Source of the DNA: Pseudarthrobacter siccitolerans
Lineage (GTDB): Bacteria; Actinomycetota; Actinomycetes; Actinomycetales; Micrococcaceae
NCBI RefSeq assembly: GCF_030823375.1
Contig: NZ_JAUSXB010000001.1
Span: forward strand, 1,798,001-1,862,000
Reading direction: 5' to 3'
DNA: 64,000 nucleotides
Translations under genes and position numbers: made by a program
Shown here: one piece after another, positions 8,058 to 16,566 of the stretch
How positions within the stretch are numbered: the first letter of the stretch is position 1
Layout of the letters: each line of letters starts with the position of its first letter
The notes under the pieces: model-generated
Database searches by the model: none
What the model saw: only the letters and a program-made list of their open reading frames with translations
What the model was told of the DNA's origin: nothing

Positions 8058-9143
8058 TCAGAGCCCGGAGTACGAGTGAAGCCCGTTGAAGAATTGGTTC
8101 ACGATGGTGAAGTTGAAGATCACGCACGAGTAGCCGACGATCGAGAGCCAGGCGGCGCGTGTTCCGGTCCAGCCACGGGTTGCGCGCGCGTGGAGGTAGC
8201 CGGCGTACACCACCCAGATCACGAAGGTCCAGACTTCCTTGGTGTCCCAGCCCCAGAACCTGCCCCACGCCTTTTCGGCCCAGATGGCACCGAACATCAG
8301 GGTGAAGGTCCAGCCGATGAAGGCGATGGCGTTGATCCGGTAGGACAGGTTTTCCAGGCTCAGCGCGGACGGCACCAGGCGCATGAAGCCGAGCTTGTCC
8401 GCACCGCCCGCGGCCACGGTTTTTTGCCGGTGGGACTGGACCAGCTGGAGCGCAGACATGGCGAACGTCAGGGTGAACAGTGCGGAGGAGAGCACCGCGA
8501 TGGAGACGTGGATGATCAGCCAGTAGCTCTGCAGGGCCGGGACCAGGTGCCCCACCGGGGTCCAGTACGCCACGGAGGCCGCCACCAGCATAATGATGCC
8601 CAGGCCCACCACAAACGTTCCCAGGAACCGCAGGTCGCGCCGGATCAGCACCAGCAGGAACACGGCGATGGCCACGAAGGCGCCTGTGGTGAGGAATTCA
8701 TACATGTTGCCCCACGGCACGCGGCCGGCCCCGAGGGCGCGGGTCAGCACGCCGGCGCCGTGGATCACTGCGCCCAGGACGGTCAGGGCCACGGCAACCC
8801 GGGCGGGAGCACGCCGTTCGGCGGCGTACCGCATGTCGCCGTCTGCGGTGATGATTCCCCCGCCTCCTGCGCCGGCCGGCCGGGCAGTGGACGACGACGG
8901 CCGCTCCGCCCTGCCCGCAGGCCCGGCAAGGTGGGACTCACTGCGGGCCCCCGCAGCTGCGCCAACCGGCACCCGGACCGACTCTTCAGCCTGCGCAGCT
9001 TTGAGGTCGATGGCGCGCAGGGCTTTGCTGCTTTTGGCCAGGTCCCACGCGAACGCGATGAAGGCCACCGTGTACGTGCCGGCTGCCAGCAGCATAAAAA
9101 GCTCGCTGTACTGGCCCATGGTTTCGTTGATTCCAAACAGCAT
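8058..9143 (-). CDS. ccsB: cytochrome c biogenesis protein CcsB (ResC type)
   Basis: A 361-residue polytopic membrane protein of the CcmF/CcsA haem-handling family. It carries the Trp-rich haem-binding signature WGRFWGWDTKEVWTF at about residue 290, preceded and followed by multiple hydrophobic helices. A charged Ala/Ser-rich loop at about 45-100 is cytoplasmic in appearance. With ResB it forms the System II cytochrome c synthase, moving haem across the membrane and attaching it to CxxCH apocytochromes. Its ATG shares one base with the resB stop (TAATG), so it is the last gene of a coupled operon. Confidence 0.95.
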   Translation of the reverse strand: MLFGINETMGQYSELFMLLAAGTYTVAFIAFAWDLAKSSKALRAIDLKAAQAEESVRVPVGAAAGARSESHLAGPAGRAERPSSSTARPAGAGGGGIITADGDMRYAAERRAPARVAVALTVLGAVIHGAGVLTRALGAGRVPWGNMYEFLTTGAFVAIAVFLLVLIRRDLRFLGTFVVGLGIIMLVAASVAYWTPVGHLVPALQSYWLIIHVSIAVLSSALFTLTFAMSALQLVQSHRQKTVAAGGADKLGFMRLVPSALSLENLSYRINAIAFIGWTFTLMFGAIWAEKAWGRFWGWDTKEVWTFVIWVVYAGYLHARATRGWTGTRAAWLSIVGYSCVIFNFTIVNQFFNGLHSYSGL

Positions 9144-10897
9144 TACTGGTCCTTTTCGGGCCCGGAGGGGCCGGCAGTGGTGATGTAGCCTGCGCCATTA
9201 TCGCTTGGGCTGCTGGGAGCTTGCTGGGACTCATTGGGGTCCGCCCCGGCGGGATCGGCGGCAAGCTGCCATTCCTCGGACAGCAGCTTCCGTACGGCCT
9301 GGGCTTCCGCCGCGAGCCGGTGGTCTTCGCCGCGGGCCAACAGCCCGTATTCCACCATGGTGCGGCCGTCCTCGTGGGTGCCGGTGCGGATCCAGACGCG
9401 GCGGCGGTTGATGTACAAGGAGAGGATCAGGCCGGCCACGGCCAGGAGCGCGAAAACCAGGGCGTAGAGCTGGCCGGGGTTGTGGTGGATGTCAACGCCG
9501 ATGTAGCGTTTTACGCCGTCGAAGCTGATGGTGCCTTTACCGTCCGGGAGCGTGTAACTGTTTCCCGGGACCAGGGTGATTCCGCCGGCGTCGAGGTTCC
9601 GGGCGTTCAGCGGCGTCAATTTCTTGACGTCCAGTTCGAAGACGTTTTGCGGTGCGCCGTTACCCAGGCCCAGGTCACCGTAAAACGAGTTCAGTGACAG
9701 CTGCGGGTTGAACAGCTCGGGGTCCCCGCTGAAGGAAACCCCCTCGTTTGAAACGAACGCGGTGGGCAGGAAGAAGCCGGCGAAGCCCAGCTGCTCCGGC
9801 TTGGCGTCCGGGACCTTGATCACCACGGAGGAGTAGTAGTTGTCGCCCTGCAGCTTGGCCACCACGGGACCCTGCATGGCCACGTTTCCTTCACCGTCCC
9901 GGATGGTCACCACGGGGGCGTAGCCGTTGCCGGTGAGGTAGATGCTGGTGCCGCCCAGGGTGATGGGATCGTTGACCTTCAGGATTTCCTTCTGCGCCGG
10001 CGCGTCCGGGTTTTCCTTGGTGGTCACGGCGGCGGAGAAGTCGATGGGCTGGCCGAACTTGCCCTCGGATTCGCGGTCGAACGTGATGTCGAACTTGTCC
10101 AGCTGGAGCGAGTACGGCTGGAGCTGGCTCGACTGGAAGTTGGTGCCCGGCGTGAACTGGTCGTAGCCCACCAGGGTGTTGACGAACGTGTCGCCCTCCA
10201 CCAGGATGCGCTGGCCGCTGTAGCCGAACAGGCCGCCGATGGCCACGGACACCAGCACGCCGATCAGGGACGTGTGGAACACCAGGTTCCCCACTTCTTT
10301 GGCGAAGCCCCGCTCGGCACCCAGGGACGGCCGTTCGCCGGCGGCATCGCGGACCTCCACGCGGTAGCCGCGCTTCTTCAGCAGCCCGGCGGCACTGTTG
10401 ATGGCATCCGACGCCGGGATCCCGGCGTCGGCCGGTATCACCAGGGTGCCGTACTCGGGAAGGCGGGAAAGACGCTTGGGGGTCCGCGGCGGCTGGGAGC
10501 GCATCGCCTTGTAGTGGGCGATGGCCCGGGGCACCACGCAGCCGATCAGGGAGATGAACAGCAGCAGGTAGATGGCCGAGAACCAGGCTGAGGAGTAAAC
10601 GTCGTACAGCTGCAGGGTGTCCAGCAGTTTGCCGTAGTCCGGGTTGTCCTTGATGTACTGGGTGACCACCGACGGGTTGGCCGGGCGCTGCGGGAACAGC
10701 GAGCCCGGAACTGCCGCGACGGCGAGGAGCAGCAGCAGGAACAGGGCGGTGCGCATGCTGGTCAGCTGGGTCCAGGCCCAGCGGAGCATGCCCGCCGGTC
10801 CCAACGCCGGCAGCGCGGCGTCGGCCTTGGCCTCCGACACCTTGGCGCCGGTCTCCGGGGCAGAAGATTTCTTCTTTACGTTCACACGCTCGCTCAT
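9143..10897 (-). CDS. resB: cytochrome c biogenesis protein ResB
   Basis: A 584-residue ResB-family protein. Hydrophobic helices lie near residues 48-70, 105-125 and 185-210, followed by a large extracytoplasmic domain and a last helix at about 478-500 before a charged cytoplasmic tail. It is the partner of CcsB in System II cytochrome c maturation. The start overlaps the ccdA stop by one base (TGATG), giving tight coupling. The tail beyond the last helix is rich in Asp, Glu, Ser and Pro and looks disordered. Confidence 0.95.
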   Translation of the reverse strand: MSERVNVKKKSSAPETGAKVSEAKADAALPALGPAGMLRWAWTQLTSMRTALFLLLLLAVAAVPGSLFPQRPANPSVVTQYIKDNPDYGKLLDTLQLYDVYSSAWFSAIYLLLFISLIGCVVPRAIAHYKAMRSQPPRTPKRLSRLPEYGTLVIPADAGIPASDAINSAAGLLKKRGYRVEVRDAAGERPSLGAERGFAKEVGNLVFHTSLIGVLVSVAIGGLFGYSGQRILVEGDTFVNTLVGYDQFTPGTNFQSSQLQPYSLQLDKFDITFDRESEGKFGQPIDFSAAVTTKENPDAPAQKEILKVNDPITLGGTSIYLTGNGYAPVVTIRDGEGNVAMQGPVVAKLQGDNYYSSVVIKVPDAKPEQLGFAGFFLPTAFVSNEGVSFSGDPELFNPQLSLNSFYGDLGLGNGAPQNVFELDVKKLTPLNARNLDAGGITLVPGNSYTLPDGKGTISFDGVKRYIGVDIHHNPGQLYALVFALLAVAGLILSLYINRRRVWIRTGTHEDGRTMVEYGLLARGEDHRLAAEAQAVRKLLSEEWQLAADPAGADPNESQQAPSSPSDNGAGYITTAGPSGPEKDQ

Positions 10898-11652
10898 CAG
10901 ATCGGCAACTTCACATCAGTTTGGAACCAGTACTGCAGCCCGGTGACCCAGGTGCCCCAGACGCCGCTGGCCATCAGCAGCCCAAGGATCACCAAAATGC
11001 CGCCGCCGATGCGCTGGATGGCCAGGCGGTGCTTGCGGAAGAAGGCCATCACTCCCATCCCCCGGCGCAGCGCCAGGGCGATCAGCAGGAACGGGATCCC
11101 CAGCCCCAGGCTGTAGACGAACGCCAGGAAGGCACCCTTCGCCGCGGACGAACCGCCGGAGAGGCTCAGGAGCTGGACCGCAGAGTAGGTGGGGCCGATG
11201 CACGGCGCCCAGCCCAGCCCGAACGTCAGGCCCAGCAACGGTGCGCCCCACAGCCCTGCCGGCGGTTTGGCATGGATCTTGGCGTCCCGCTGAAGCCAGC
11301 TGAAGCCGCCCATGAACACGATGCCCATCACAATCACCAGGACGCCCAGGAGCTGGGTGATCCAGGCGTTCTGCGATCCAGTGATCAGGCTGCCCAGCTG
11401 GCCGAAAGCGCCGCCCAAAAGGACGAAGATCACGGAGAAACCAAGCACGAACAGGCCAATCCCCGCCAGCATCCGGCCGCGCTTCTGCTTCTGCAGGTCC
11501 ACCCCGGACAACCCCGTGACGTAGCCCAGGTAGCCGGGCACCAAGGGCAGGACGCAGGGGGAAAGGAAGGAGACCAGTCCGGCCAGCAGTGCCACCGGAA
11601 TGGCAAGGAGGAGCGAACCGTTAAGGATGGCTTCGGCGAAGGGGCTGTTCAC
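10897..11652 (-). CDS. ccdA: cytochrome c biogenesis/thiol-disulfide transporter CcdA
   Basis: A 251-residue membrane protein with six predicted helices. The two redox cysteines characteristic of the DsbD/CcdA family are in LSPCVLPLVPGY in the first helix and GWAPCIGPTY in the fourth. CcdA carries reducing equivalents from cytoplasmic thioredoxin to the extracytoplasmic ResA-type thioredoxin, which keeps apocytochrome CxxCH thiols reduced. The GTG start follows the resA stop by two bases. Confidence 0.95.
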   Translation of the reverse strand: MNSPFAEAILNGSLLLAIPVALLAGLVSFLSPCVLPLVPGYLGYVTGLSGVDLQKQKRGRMLAGIGLFVLGFSVIFVLLGGAFGQLGSLITGSQNAWITQLLGVLVIVMGIVFMGGFSWLQRDAKIHAKPPAGLWGAPLLGLTFGLGWAPCIGPTYSAVQLLSLSGGSSAAKGAFLAFVYSLGLGIPFLLIALALRRGMGVMAFFRKHRLAIQRIGGGILVILGLLMASGVWGTWVTGLQYWFQTDVKLPI

Positions 11653-11654
11653 GG

Positions 11655-12281
11655 CTACTCAGCCACGGCGGCAGCGATGAGGGCCTTCAGCGTGCCCCGC
11701 TCGATTTCGCCCAGCACGCGGGAGGCCACCCGCCCCTGCTTGTCCAGCACCAGCGTAGTGGGGACTGCTCCCGGGGGAACCAGCCCGGAGACCGCCAGGA
11801 GGACGCCGCCGTCCTTGTCATCAAAACTGGGGTAGGTCAGGTTGAAGGACTTATCGAAAGCCTCGGCAGTTGCCTTCTCATCCCGCAGGTTGACGCCGAA
11901 GAACTGCGCGCCCTGGGGCTTGAACTCCTGGTGGAGCTCTTCGAGGACAGGCGCTTCGACGCGGCATGGGGCGCAGGCGGCGAACCAGAAGTTCAGGACC
12001 GTCACCTTCCCCTGGAAGTCTGCCGGCGTAACAACAGTGCCGTCGAACAGCGTCCCGTTGATCTGGACGGCTGACTTGCGGTCCGCCGGGGCGAATTCCG
12101 TGACGGAGCCATCGCCGGCAACGTAGTTCTTGTTGTCCCCCGCCCGGGCCTGCTCGGCGAGGGCATCCTGCTGGGCGCAGGCCGAGAGGCCCAGGGTGAG
12201 GGCGGCCAGGGCGACGCCGCCGGCAGCAAGGACGCTGCGGCGGGAGGCCGAAGGCCCCGCCTGATTAATACTGTCGGTCAC
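11655..12281 (-). CDS. resA: ResA/TlpA-like thioredoxin lipoprotein
   Basis: A 208-residue thioredoxin-fold lipoprotein. A twin-Arg-like N region (ASRRSVLAAGG) leads into a hydrophobic stretch and a lipobox LSAC with Cys35. The redox motif is CAPC (Cys103, Cys106) in FWFAACAPCRVEAP; the Trp normally before the first Cys is replaced by Ala. It probably reduces apocytochrome c outside the membrane, using electrons from CcdA. The GTG start at 12281 has GGAG seven bases upstream and follows the phosphatase stop by two bases. A longer open frame upstream is rejected because it overlaps the phosphatase and lacks a secretion signal. Confidence 0.9.
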   Translation of the reverse strand: MTDSINQAGPSASRRSVLAAGGVALAALTLGLSACAQQDALAEQARAGDNKNYVAGDGSVTEFAPADRKSAVQINGTLFDGTVVTPADFQGKVTVLNFWFAACAPCRVEAPVLEELHQEFKPQGAQFFGVNLRDEKATAEAFDKSFNLTYPSFDDKDGGVLLAVSGLVPPGAVPTTLVLDKQGRVASRVLGEIERGTLKALIAAAVAE

Positions 12282-12283
12282 TA

Positions 12284-12964
12284 CTAGGCTCCAGGGGTGC
12301 TGGCTGCACCGGGAAGAAGGGACGCCGCGGGTTCGCTGTACATGACGCGCACAAGTGCGCCGTCGTCGTCGAACACCAGCGACGTTATGGAGGTCAGGGT
12401 GCACTCACGCTTGCGCGGATCGTGCCACAGGGGCTTGCCTTCGGCGCTGAGCCGGGTTGCCCAGATGGGGAGCTGGTGGCTGACCATGATCGCCTCGGGC
12501 CCGTCGGTTCCGAAGTCGCCGCCGGCCAGCTCGATGGCGCGGAGGCGCGCCTCCTGGACCGCAGCCATGACCCTTGCGGCCTGCTGCTTGTACGGCTCGC
12601 CCCACGATGGCCGCAGGGGATTAACCAGCCGCGGCCAGTGCCTGGGCCGGCGGAGTTCGGCCTTGGTGACCTTCATCCCCTCGAAGTAGTTTTCTGCTTC
12701 GATGATCCGCTCGTCCGTGTGGATCTGCAGGTGCAGGGCTTCCGACGTCGGCCGGGCAGTTTCCTGCGCGCGGTCCAGTGGCGAGGCGGCCAGGTAGGTG
12801 ATGCGGGCACCGCTGGCGGCACGCTGCCGGAAGTGCTCTGCCAGCATGCGCGCCATCTCCTGCCCCAGCCCGGAGAGGTGGAATTCGGGCAGCCTTCCGT
12901 ACAAAACGCCGTCAGGGTTGTGGACCTCGCCGTGGCGGAGCAGATGGACAGTGGCTTGGGGCAT
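12284..12964 (-). CDS. histidine phosphatase (phosphoglycerate mutase-like) family protein
   Basis: A 226-residue histidine-phosphatase-fold protein. The catalytic RHGE motif is at residues 10-13 (HLLRHGEVHNPDGVLYGRLP), with the second conserved His likely in VSHQLPIW. The ATG at 12964 places RHG at the normal distance from the start; the longer open frame to 13063 would add a non-homologous 33 residues. No strong Shine-Dalgarno sequence is visible. Genes of this type commonly precede the ccs operon in actinobacteria, and it is the first gene of this one. The substrate is unknown. Confidence 0.88.
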   Translation of the reverse strand: MPQATVHLLRHGEVHNPDGVLYGRLPEFHLSGLGQEMARMLAEHFRQRAASGARITYLAASPLDRAQETARPTSEALHLQIHTDERIIEAENYFEGMKVTKAELRRPRHWPRLVNPLRPSWGEPYKQQAARVMAAVQEARLRAIELAGGDFGTDGPEAIMVSHQLPIWATRLSAEGKPLWHDPRKRECTLTSITSLVFDDDGALVRVMYSEPAASLLPGAASTPGA

Positions 12965-13057
12965 GTTTACCAGTTTCTCAAAGATGGCCTGTGATCCGAA
13001 ATCTTCTACATCCAGTAGAACTGAAGTTTTTGAAGAAATGTTCCGAAGGCGGGAACA

Positions 13058-13077
13058 AAACATGCAAATGCATGTTT
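13058..13077. promoter_or_regulatory. palindromic operator upstream of the YceI gene
   Basis: A perfect inverted repeat, AAACATGCAAATGCATGTTT: 9-bp arms around AA. It abuts a -10-like TATACT (13077-13082) for the rightward YceI gene. Size and symmetry resemble MarR-type operators. It lies in the divergent region between the phosphatase operon and yceI, so it may act on either. Confidence 0.6.
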
Positions 13078-13082
13078 ATACT
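13077..13082 (+). promoter_or_regulatory. candidate -10 element of the YceI promoter
   Basis: TATACT matches the sigma-70 -10 consensus in five of six positions and follows a TG dinucleotide three bases upstream. No good -35 is seen at 16-18 bases. It lies 87 bases before the start codon, immediately downstream of the palindrome. Confidence 0.4.
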
Positions 13083-13168
13083 GGATGCAGCAGTTAGTTG
13101 AGGCTTCAACAGATGTAGCTTCAACACCCAGATCAGTCAACAGGCACCACCCTCTAAGGAGCAACATC

Positions 13169-13717
13169 ATGGCACTTCCCGCAGACGTCACCACCGGCAC
13201 CTGGACCTTGGACAACTCGCACAGCGAGATCGGCTTCACCGTCCGCCACGCAGGCATCAGCAAGGTCCGCGGCCAGTTCAAGGAAGCAGAAGCAACCCTG
13301 GAACTCGGCCAGGATGTGGCCGAGTCCAGGATCAACGCCACCATCAACACGGCCAGCTTCGATTCCGGCGACGCCAACCGCGACGGCCACGTCAAGGGTG
13401 AGGACTTCTTTGACGTGGAGAAGTTCCCCGAGATCTCCTTCGTCTCCAACGGGCTGGTGGCCAACGGCAACAGCTACGAACTGACCGGCGACCTCACCAT
13501 CAAGGGCGTCACCCGCCCCGTCACCCTCGAAACCGAGTTCAACGGCGTGGCCGTGGACCCGTTCGGCAACACCCGCGCCGGCGTTTCCGCCGAGACCACC
13601 ATCAGCCGCAAGGACTTCGGCCTGACCTGGAACGCAGTCCTCGAGGCCGGCGGCGTCCTGGTCAGCGACAAGGTTGCCATCAACCTCGAACTGGCCTTCA
13701 TCGCTCCCGCAGCCTAG
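13169..13717 (+). CDS. YceI family protein
   Basis: A 182-residue lipocalin-like YceI protein with the family opening GTWTLDNSHSEIGFTVRHAG and conserved segments GDLTIKGVTRPV and TTISRKDFGL. No signal peptide is present, so this copy is probably cytoplasmic. YceI proteins bind isoprenoid or amphiphilic ligands; some respond to base or oxidative stress. The ATG at 13169 has AAGGAG seven bases upstream, clearly better than the upstream GTG/ATG options. It stands alone, with a palindromic operator before it and a strong hairpin after it. Confidence 0.93.
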   Translation: MALPADVTTGTWTLDNSHSEIGFTVRHAGISKVRGQFKEAEATLELGQDVAESRINATINTASFDSGDANRDGHVKGEDFFDVEKFPEISFVSNGLVANGNSYELTGDLTIKGVTRPVTLETEFNGVAVDPFGNTRAGVSAETTISRKDFGLTWNAVLEAGGVLVSDKVAINLELAFIAPAA

Positions 13718-13735
13718 TCAACGATCCTGCCGGGA

Positions 13736-13778
13736 CCCCGGCACCGGTTTCTCCAGCCGGTGCCGGGGTTTCCGTCTT
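13736..13778 (+). terminator. rho-independent-like terminator after the YceI gene
   Basis: A 12-bp perfect stem (CCCCGGCACCGG / CCGGTGCCGGGG) with a 9-base loop, followed by TTTCCGTCTTT. It lies 18 bases after the YceI stop codon. Confidence 0.8.
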
Positions 13779-13806
13779 TAAGCCGTATCGCCCTGCCTTC
13801 GTACCG

Positions 13807-13865
13807 CCCTGCGCAGTGAAGCCCGGGTTCGTTGCGCAGGGGCAGTCCCTGCGCAACGAAGCCCG
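13807..13865. repeat. small direct and inverted repeat element
   Basis: CCCTGCGCAGTGAAGCCCG (13807-13825) recurs with two changes at 13847-13865. The second copy is also the right arm of a hairpin with 12-bp perfect arms (13830-13841 and 13847-13858). It may be a second terminator or a REP-like element. Confidence 0.6.
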
Positions 13866-13931
13866 CCGTCAACGCCAATCGCGGACCTGCCGCAAGGGTG
13901 GAGGAACCGGCGCACGACTACAGTGAGGGCC

Positions 13932-14531
13932 ATGAGCAACTTTGAGGACGCCAGGCCCCGCACCGGTTTCTCGGGGATATTCTCCGTGGCCAGCCTTCCC
14001 GCCGAACTCAAGGTCTCGTTCTGGATCTGGTTCCTCGGCGGCATCCTCGGCCTGCTCGGCGGACTGCTCGGGATGCTCGCCTCACTGACCCTCTTCGCCG
14101 CAGCGCCCGGCCCGGCCCTTGGGGTCCTGTTGCTGATGCTGTTGGCCGCCACCGTAGGCACCGCGCAGATCATCTTTGCGTTGAGGATGAAGGAGGGCAA
14201 GCAGTGGGCGCGGCTGGCCCTCACGGTCCTGACCGCCGTCACCCTGGTCCTTGCCATGGTGAACCTGGCGATGCGCGTTGGGCAGGGCGGGAATTGGGCA
14301 GGCTTCTTATCAGCCTTGCGGCAACAGTCCTGCTGTGGCTTCCCCGGTCACAGGCCTGGTTCGCGGGTGCGCGCGCCGGGAGAGGCAACGGTACGGGCAC
14401 CAGCTAATCCATGGGACGGGCAAGCCTCTGCAGCAGGCACACCCGCGGAACGGCGGGCGGAATACCTCCTTGGAATGACCCCCAAGCGGCCGGTCCGGGG
14501 GTACGGTGGACTTAAGCCATGCTGGGGGTAG
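13932..14531 (+). pseudogene. small polytopic membrane protein with apparent -1 frameshift
   Basis: The frame opens at ATG 13932 and encodes about 120 residues with three hydrophobic segments (from WIWFLGGILGLLGGLLGML onward). It loses membrane character after GNWAGFL at about 14310. In the -1 frame the sequence continues as a fourth helix and a typical ending (ISLAATVLLWLPRSQAWF) and stops at 14407. That ending resembles the C-terminal helix of the next gene (AIVLLYLPASAPYF). As deposited, the long frame runs to 14531 with a non-homologous tail. A base missing near 14305-14315, a genuine mutation or a sequencing error would explain it. Function unknown. Confidence 0.6.
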
Positions 14532-14588
14532 GGCGCAGGACCGAAACCCGGCAGCCCACCTGGATCCCGACATGAAGAAGGACAGCTC

Positions 14589-15359
14589 ATGAGTAATCCT
14601 CCCGTCCCGCCTCCCGTGCCCAACGACCCCGAGCAGGGCAACCAGCAGCCGCGCTACGGCGAGAACGCTCCCCAATACGGCCAGCAGTCCGGACAGAACG
14701 CGCCCCAGTTCGGGCAGAACCCGCCCCAGTACGGCCAGTCCGGCGCACCGCAGTACGGGCAGAACGCTCCCCAGTATGGCCAGAACCCGCCGCAGGCGCC
14801 GGCCTATGGACAGCAGCCGTACGGTCAGCAGCCCTACGGCCAGTCCCCGTACGCCCAGTACCCGTCGGAGCAGCCGCAGGCCGCAGGCAGCACGGGCGTG
14901 CCGCAGTTGGTCAACATTTCGTTCTGGCTTCTGATCGCCTCCGCCGCGATTTTCGTCATCTCGATGCTCACCGGCCTCACCCAGCTGGATGATCCAGTGT
15001 TCCGCCAGACTTTTGAGCAGCAAGTGGAGGGCACGGGAGCCGGCGTGACGTACGAGGACATCAAGGGGGTCATCGCCGGAACGCTGGTGGTGTTCGCCAT
15101 CATCGGCGTCGGGCTCTACCTGCTGGTGGCATTCTTCGTCCGGAAGGGCAAGAACTGGGCCCGCATCCTGGGCACCGTGTTCGCCGCGCTGTCCGTCTTC
15201 GGCCTGTTCGGCATTCCTTCGCTCGCCACCGTCGGCACCCTCCTGGGGATTGCCGCCATCGTCCTGCTGTACCTGCCGGCGTCTGCTCCGTACTTCCGCA
15301 AGCAGCAGCCCTTTGCCAACCCGTACGGCGGCGGCCTGGGCAACCCTTACGGCCGGTAG
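14589..15359 (+). CDS. membrane protein with Gln/Tyr/Pro-rich N-terminal repeats
   Basis: A 256-residue protein. Residues 1-100 are a low-complexity cytoplasmic region built of PQYGQNAPQYGQ-like repeats. Four hydrophobic helices follow (about 108-128, 160-180, 190-210 and 213-232). Conserved features include RKGKNWARILGTV between helices, as in small actinobacterial DUF4064-like membrane proteins; the frameshifted neighbour has the same motif (KEGKQWARLALTV). No catalytic signature is visible. The two adjacent genes look like paralogues. Function unknown. Confidence 0.75.
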   Translation: MSNPPVPPPVPNDPEQGNQQPRYGENAPQYGQQSGQNAPQFGQNPPQYGQSGAPQYGQNAPQYGQNPPQAPAYGQQPYGQQPYGQSPYAQYPSEQPQAAGSTGVPQLVNISFWLLIASAAIFVISMLTGLTQLDDPVFRQTFEQQVEGTGAGVTYEDIKGVIAGTLVVFAIIGVGLYLLVAFFVRKGKNWARILGTVFAALSVFGLFGIPSLATVGTLLGIAAIVLLYLPASAPYFRKQQPFANPYGGGLGNPYGR

Positions 15360-15409
15360 CCACGCACTTCCCACACCTGCGGGCGTGGGTCCCGGAACTG
15401 CCGGAGCAA

Positions 15410-16147
15410 TCAGGCAGTCTGTTCCGGGGCCTGCGCCCGTTGTGCGTGGTAGGCAAGAATCTGAAGTTCCGTAGCCATGTCCACCTTGCGGAGGTTAACC
15501 CCCTCCGGTACCTGGAGCATCACCGGGGCGAAGCTCAGGATGCTGTGCACACCAGCGGCCACAACCCGGTCGCAGACGCCCTGGGCCACCGCGGCAGGCA
15601 GCGCCAGCACCACCATGTTGGCCCCGGTCCGGTGCAGGACGGTTTCCAGGTCCGCAACGTCGCTGACCCGCAGCCAGCCCACTTCGTTGCCCACCACCAT
15701 CTGGTCGGCATCAAAAATAGCCACGACGTCGAAGCCTCGGGATTCGAACCCGCCGTACCGCGCCAGGGCCTTGCCGAGGTTGCCGGCGCCGACGATTGCT
15801 ACCTTCCAGTCATGGGTCAGGCCCAGGGCGGCCGCGATGTGCCGGCTCAGATACTGGACTTCGTAGCCCACGCCGCGGGTACCGTAGGAGCCCACATGGG
15901 ACAGGTCCTTGCGCAGGGTGGCAGAGCTGACGCCGGAGGCTTCGGCGAGGGATTCGGAGGAGACGCGCTCCACTCCTTCGGCCAGCAGGGTGTTCAGGGC
16001 GCGCAGGTAGAGCGTCAGCCGGGCCACCGCAGCGGGCGGAATCTGTTTGGCCGGCGTGCCCGTGGTGTCCGGAAGATCCGGGACAGCCTGGGGGGTTGAA
16101 TCCAGCGAAGCCACCAGCCCCTCCCTCGCATCGCGTTGTGACTCCAC
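15410..16147 (-). CDS. rex: redox-sensing transcriptional repressor Rex
   Basis: A 245-residue Rex protein. An N-terminal winged helix (PPAAVARLTLYLRALNTL, then VSSATLRKDLSHVGSYGTRG) precedes a Rossmann domain with VAIVGAGNLGKALA, followed by a swapped C-terminal helix. Rex senses the NADH/NAD+ ratio and represses respiratory and fermentative genes until NADH releases it. I chose GTG 16147, which has GGAGG eight bases upstream; GTG 16114 is an alternative, and the longest frame to 16210 has an unlikely hydrophobic start. No clear Rex box (TTGTGAA half-sites) was found in the window. Confidence 0.92.
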   Translation of the reverse strand: MESQRDAREGLVASLDSTPQAVPDLPDTTGTPAKQIPPAAVARLTLYLRALNTLLAEGVERVSSESLAEASGVSSATLRKDLSHVGSYGTRGVGYEVQYLSRHIAAALGLTHDWKVAIVGAGNLGKALARYGGFESRGFDVVAIFDADQMVVGNEVGWLRVSDVADLETVLHRTGANMVVLALPAAVAQGVCDRVVAAGVHSILSFAPVMLQVPEGVNLRKVDMATELQILAYHAQRAQAPEQTA

Positions 16148-16233
16148 TCTAGAGCCCTCCCGCGGAAGCCAACAAAGCAGGGGGAAACAAAGCAGGGAGC
16201 ACCAAGGCACGCGCCATCACCGGTACTGCTCCC

Positions 16234-16488
16234 CTACTGTGTCATGGCCCGCTGAAGCACGCGTTCCAGCCGGACCTCGTCGATTTTCCAGAAGTCGCGC
16301 TGCACTCCGTCCACCAGCACCACGGGGATCTCCTCGGCGTAGCGCTCCCGCAGGTCCGGCTGGTTGTCCACTGACTCTTCGGTCCACTCAAGGCCCAATG
16401 CGGCAGTGACCCGCCCTACGGCGTCGCGCGCTTCCCCGCAAAGGTGGCAGTCAGCTTTGGTGATCAGGACGACGCGGGGTGTGGCCAT
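16234..16488 (-). CDS. glutaredoxin family protein
   Basis: An 84-residue thioredoxin-fold protein with a redox motif CHLC (Cys14, Cys17) after a beta-strand VVLITKADC, and EIPVVLVDG with the cis-Pro. It is a small glutaredoxin-like (DUF836-type) protein commonly next to rex in actinobacteria. It reads into rex on the same strand with about 86 bases between them and is divergent from the HAD phosphatase gene. The partner is unknown. Confidence 0.9.
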   Translation of the reverse strand: MATPRVVLITKADCHLCGEARDAVGRVTAALGLEWTEESVDNQPDLRERYAEEIPVVLVDGVQRDFWKIDEVRLERVLQRAMTQ

Positions 16489-16566
16489 GGATTAACCGTA
16501 GTCCCGTTCCCCAGCGCGCGGCGACGCCGACGCCGTCCAGCCAGTGGATTGACTAGACTCGACTCC

